A stretch of DNA of 49,590 nt from Lachnospiraceae bacterium (GTDB lineage: Bacteria > Bacillota > Clostridia > Lachnospirales > Lachnospiraceae), in NCBI GenBank assembly GCA_029338675.1, contig JAQYAV010000163.1, positions 1 to 49,590 of the forward strand, given 5' to 3'. Both the position numbers and the translations under genes were made by a program. Below the pieces are notes generated by a model. That model saw nothing but the letters and a program-made list of their open reading frames with translations. It did no database searches and was not told where the DNA came from. Shown here piece after piece: positions 47,854 through 49,590 of this stretch. The first letter of the stretch is position 1, and every line of letters begins with the position of its first letter.

Positions 47854-49501
47854 AGGGACTGAAAACTATGTTGAAATAAGCAATCCTGTAAATAAATTTA
47901 GTAATCAAATTAATATGCTTCAGTCATGTAATATAAGTGGAATGTTAAGACCAGTAGATTACAATATTGATGGGGAAGATTATTTGCGATATCCTGTTTC
48001 TGGAATGTATATTATGGAAAGGTATTTTCTTAAACAAAAGCCTAATGGAGTCATACTTAAGAGATTTATTTCTCAGTTAGTAAACTGTATTTTAGAATTG
48101 GAAAAATATATGCTTGTTTCAGATGATTTGGTTATTGAAATGAACTATATTTTTGTGGATGAAAAGCAAGAGGAGTTTAAGTTTATATATATTCCAGGGT
48201 ATGGGGTAAATGCTAAGGAACAGCTTAGAAAGGTCCTTGAGAAGCTTATGGTTAATTTTGATCATAAGGATTATGGCGGTGTAGAATATTTATATAGAAT
48301 CTATCATGAGATAATAGAGGATAATTTTGTTATTACTAATTTGTGTTCTGCTGTGTGTAAAGAAAGCAAGAATAATTTTTCAGATAATAATCTATTTCGT
48401 AAAGAAGGAGAGAGAAAGCTCTCAGATGATAATCTATTTCGCAAAGAAGGAGAAGGAAAGCTCTCAGATGATAATCTATTTCGCAAAGAAGGAGAGAAAA
48501 AAATCTCGAATAATAATCAATTGCGTAAAGAAGGTGAGAAAAAAATCTTGGATTATAATCTATTTTGGAAAGAAAGCAGTGTTCTTAAATCAGATAATGT
48601 ATTAGAGGAACCTTACTATATAAAGTCAGAAAATAATATAAAAAAGAATTTAAAAACTGTAGATAGAAAAAAGAGAAAATCAATAATAAAATATGTTCTT
48701 GTTGGAATTAATATGCTGTTTATTATAGCATTATTTACACTTTTTGTAGTGAGAGGGCAAGATAAAAGATTTGCCTACGGAATAATATTTTTAATGACTA
48801 TACTTATTATACAAATTGTAGGGGTGTCCTTAGAAGAGGATGAAGATGAGGATGTTGCTATGACAGAATACATTATGGAAAATAATAAACGACAAGAAGA
48901 AAATAAAACAACGCTTAAGCAAAACAAATTCATATCAGAACAAGAAAGAACAATGTTTAAGCAAAACAAATCCATATCAGAACAAGAAAGAACAATGTTT
49001 AAGCAAAATAAATCCATGTCAGAACAAGAAAGAACAATGTTTAAGCAAAATAAATCCATCTCAGAACAAGAAAGAACAACGCTTAAGCGAAACAAATCCA
49101 TGTCAGAAGGAAATAGAACAATATTAGATGAGTATAATTCAATAGATAATAGTAAAAATTTTGATGTAAAAGAACAAATTAAAGTACTAGATACAGGTTC
49201 CAGAGTAAAAAGCTTAATGCCCCTTTCTAATGGAGGTTTATCAAAAATTGACTTAACTAATCGACAGGGGGAGATTACCTTTGGTCGAGAAGAAGGAGAG
49301 GTTGATTATGGTCTTAAAACAACACAGATTAGCAGACTTCATGCTAGCCTTATTTGCAAAGAAGGAAGATATTATCTTAGGGATAACAGTTCTACAAATG
49401 GAACATATGTAAATAATAAAAGGCTAAGTGGAAATGAATTGATTAATCTGAAAAGTGGTGATTTAATAAGATTTGCCAATGAAGAATTTTTGGTAATATA
49501 G
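47831..49501 (+). CDS. FHA-domain membrane protein of the Tad locus (DUF6382-like)
   Basis: 556 residues. The N-terminal domain (about 1-175, DUF6382-like) is followed by a first array of 14-residue repeats (184-250, DNLFRKEGE type) and two membrane helices (about 285-305 and 311-333). Then come an acidic stretch (EEDEDEDV), a second array of 14-residue repeats (360-429, FKQNKSISEQER type) and a C-terminal FHA domain (about 479-556). The FHA site is complete: FGREEG, SRLHASL, DNSSTNGTYVN. FHA domains bind phosphothreonine, so it may link a Ser/Thr kinase to pilus assembly; no kinase is in the window. Both arrays have a 42-bp DNA period. Confidence 0.85.
   Translation: MAINFVSRGTENYVEISNPVNKFSNQINMLQSCNISGMLRPVDYNIDGEDYLRYPVSGMYIMERYFLKQKPNGVILKRFISQLVNCILELEKYMLVSDDLVIEMNYIFVDEKQEEFKFIYIPGYGVNAKEQLRKVLEKLMVNFDHKDYGGVEYLYRIYHEIIEDNFVITNLCSAVCKESKNNFSDNNLFRKEGERKLSDDNLFRKEGEGKLSDDNLFRKEGEKKISNNNQLRKEGEKKILDYNLFWKESSVLKSDNVLEEPYYIKSENNIKKNLKTVDRKKRKSIIKYVLVGINMLFIIALFTLFVVRGQDKRFAYGIIFLMTILIIQIVGVSLEEDEDEDVAMTEYIMENNKRQEENKTTLKQNKFISEQERTMFKQNKSISEQERTMFKQNKSMSEQERTMFKQNKSISEQERTTLKRNKSMSEGNRTILDEYNSIDNSKNFDVKEQIKVLDTGSRVKSLMPLSNGGLSKIDLTNRQGEITFGREEGEVDYGLKTTQISRLHASLICKEGRYYLRDNSSTNGTYVNNKRLSGNELINLKSGDLIRFANEEFLVI
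48380..48589 (+). repeat. 42-bp repeat array 1 inside the FHA gene
   Basis: Four full units plus a partial one start at 48380, 48422, 48464, 48506 and 48548, each coding 14 residues of the type SDDNLFRKEGEGKL. Copies 2 and 3 are nearly identical at the DNA level; the last is decayed. In-frame, so copy number can change without breaking the gene. Confidence 0.9.
48908..49117 (+). repeat. 42-bp repeat array 2 inside the FHA gene
   Basis: Five units from 48908, each coding 14 residues of the type TMFKQNKSISEQER. The outer copies begin TTLK, the inner three TMFK. Unrelated in sequence to array 1 but with the same period, and on the other side of the membrane helices. Confidence 0.9.
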
Positions 49502-49552
49502 CTTATCCTAATAAATTTACAAAGGAAAAGAGAATAATAAATCTGTAGTAGG

Positions 49553-49590
49553 CAAAATAACATATTTATGACACAAAATAACATATTTAT
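49553..49590 (+). repeat. 21-bp direct repeat at the window edge
   Basis: CAAAATAACATATTTATGACA (49553-49573) is followed at once by a second copy (49574-49590) cut by the end of the window. The array may continue beyond. The 89 bases after the FHA gene hold no gene or terminator. Confidence 0.7.

Noticed and set aside
48327-48605. 92-codon frame with repeated KKER-type sequence
   Set aside because: Out-of-frame reading of the 42-bp repeats of the FHA gene.
48380-49117. CRISPR array
   Set aside because: The 42-bp units are contiguous without spacers and keep the reading frame; no cas genes are present.

Overview
The window looks like chromosome from a low-GC Gram-positive anaerobe of the Clostridia, most likely Lachnospiraceae. 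Reasons: AT-rich DNA with strong AGGAGG-type ribosome sites, a tmk-yaaR-holB-ricT-trmN6-rsmI block of Bacillus/Clostridium type, secreted proteins built from ChW (clostridial hydrophobic, conserved W) repeats, and a Gram-positive Tad pilus locus with DUF5702 and FHA proteins. The genus cannot be fixed from the sequence alone. No rRNA, tRNA or CRISPR array was seen.

Layout. 1-290: hairpins and the rpiB terminator. 291-2011: rpiB and ywlC (tRNA t6A synthesis) on the minus strand. 2220-5442: a truncated cation antiporter remnant, two unrecognised genes and a frameshifted lipoprotein gene. 5642-12951: a complete F-type ATP synthase operon (atpZ-I-B-E-F-H-A-G-D-C) with a good promoter in front and a terminator behind; its c subunit carries the residues expected of a sodium-binding ring. 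rpiB and ywlC next to atp echoes the Bacillus order. 13073-13278: remains of an unrecognised gene. 13610-18520: tmk, yaaR, holB, ricT, trmN6 and rsmI, then a small regulator on the opposite strand.

19629-26277: three consecutive secreted proteins, a GH5 endoglucanase and two transglutaminase-fold proteins. Each ends in six ChW repeats arranged as two copies of the same three-repeat cassette. This is the most distinctive accessory block. 26366-33463: an AI-2E-type permease, a DUF815 ATPase, a TPR-like membrane protein, a 34-residue membrane protein, an AIR-synthase-like protein, trmL, a radical SAM protein and a DHH phosphoesterase. 33496-37188: an SPFH/zinc-ribbon protein, a lipoprotein, a zinc-ribbon membrane protein and a TPM-domain protein, probably one envelope-related unit. 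37699-38676: an anchored C39-type cysteine peptidase.

38985-49501: a Tad (Flp type IVb) pilus locus: prepilin peptidase, TadZ, TadA, TadB, an enlarged TadC, a 55-residue Flp pilin, a DUF5702 protein, two TadE-like pseudopilins (one with tandem Cys/His modules) and an FHA protein. A broken IS200/IS605 tnpB sits between the pilin and the DUF5702 gene. Tandem repeats recur across the window: 19 bp after yaaR, about 25 bp before the peptidase gene, 24 bp at the tadV stop codon, and two unrelated 42-bp arrays inside the FHA gene.
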